Assembly: GCA_964035015.1 (NCBI GenBank)
Contig: CAXIUP010000285.1
Coordinates: 1-64,000, forward strand
Length of the DNA: 64,000 nt
Reading direction: 5' to 3'
From: Corallium rubrum
Taxonomy: Eukaryota > Cnidaria > Anthozoa > Scleralcyonacea > Coralliidae
In this document: piece after piece, positions 63,851 to 64,000 of the stretch
Numbering within the stretch: the stretch's first letter is position 1
Layout of the letters: each line of letters starts with the position of its first letter
Made by a program: the position numbers and the translations under genes
The notes under the pieces: model-generated
The model's input: the letters and a program-made list of their open reading frames with translations, nothing else
Told to the model about the DNA's origin: nothing
The model's database searches: none

Positions 63851-64000
63851 TAAAGTACATTAACATTATTAATAAATGGTCTAATTAAATAACTAACACG
63901 CTGTCTACTGAATTTGTATTCGCGTTGCTCTGCTGTTAATCGTATAGTGCCATTTGCAAGCCACTGTTAGGCTTGCGATTATTTTCACGTTTCCTTATAA
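63851..64000. other. probable intron upstream of the hAT-like exon
   Basis: AT-rich non-coding sequence that ends (on the minus strand) in a polypyrimidine-AG. It runs out of the window. Confidence 0.4.

Overview
The window looks like nuclear DNA of an invertebrate animal. It holds spliced coding sequence with clean GT-AG introns, many retrotransposons and MITEs, tRNA- and 5S-derived SINEs and long AT-rich non-coding stretches. The one convincing host gene is a Roc-COR GTPase with a C-terminal death domain. Such genes are common in cnidarians, so an anthozoan (coral or sea anemone) is my best guess, but this is inference and no rRNA or mitochondrial marker is present.

Layout. 1-3200: 110-bp tandem repeats, a decayed Penelope-like element with a GIY-YIG remnant, and a second minisatellite. 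3200-12800: a three-level nest. A foldback element carrying a 20-bp minisatellite is interrupted by a Ty3/gypsy element (gypsy-1, ATAT target duplication), which is itself interrupted by a LINE. 12880-17760: MITEs, a broken Roc exon, a split second gypsy (gypsy-3), a LINE tail, a 477-bp near-perfect palindrome inserted at TTAA in a (CTTAA)n array, and tRNA-derived SINEs. 22550-34241: four phase-1 exons of the Roc-COR-death-domain gene. Part of its introns and one 57-bp exon are duplicated about 10 kb downstream (34.7-37.1 kb). 40560-44044: a third gypsy (gypsy-2) with a small inversion in its integrase.

The main discovery is a block of about 15.6 kb (about 45060-60700). It is dense, intronless and unlike everything around it, and it appears to be a fragment of a large DNA virus genome (Nucleocytoviricota-like). 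It sits inside a LINE: the LINE reverse transcriptase stops at its FADD motif at about 60703 and resumes about 15.6 kb away at 45060, in the same orientation. Both ends of the viral block cut through helicase genes, so this is a piece of a viral genome and not a whole one. It carries an A18-type SF2 helicase (3' end lost), a Shewanella-like phosphatase, a protein with Cys at every third residue, several unrecognised proteins, a RING-finger protein, a USP-type deubiquitinase, two divergent ankyrin proteins that each end in a C48/Ulp1-like cysteine-protease-like domain, and a DExH helicase (5' end lost). Together the RING, USP and ankyrin/protease genes look like a set for handling host ubiquitin or ubiquitin-like modification.

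Most viral reading frames are open. Three loci carry frame breaks, one at an A-run, which suggests a young insertion or sequencing indels. The right end of the window has hairpins and a broken hAT transposase-like gene.
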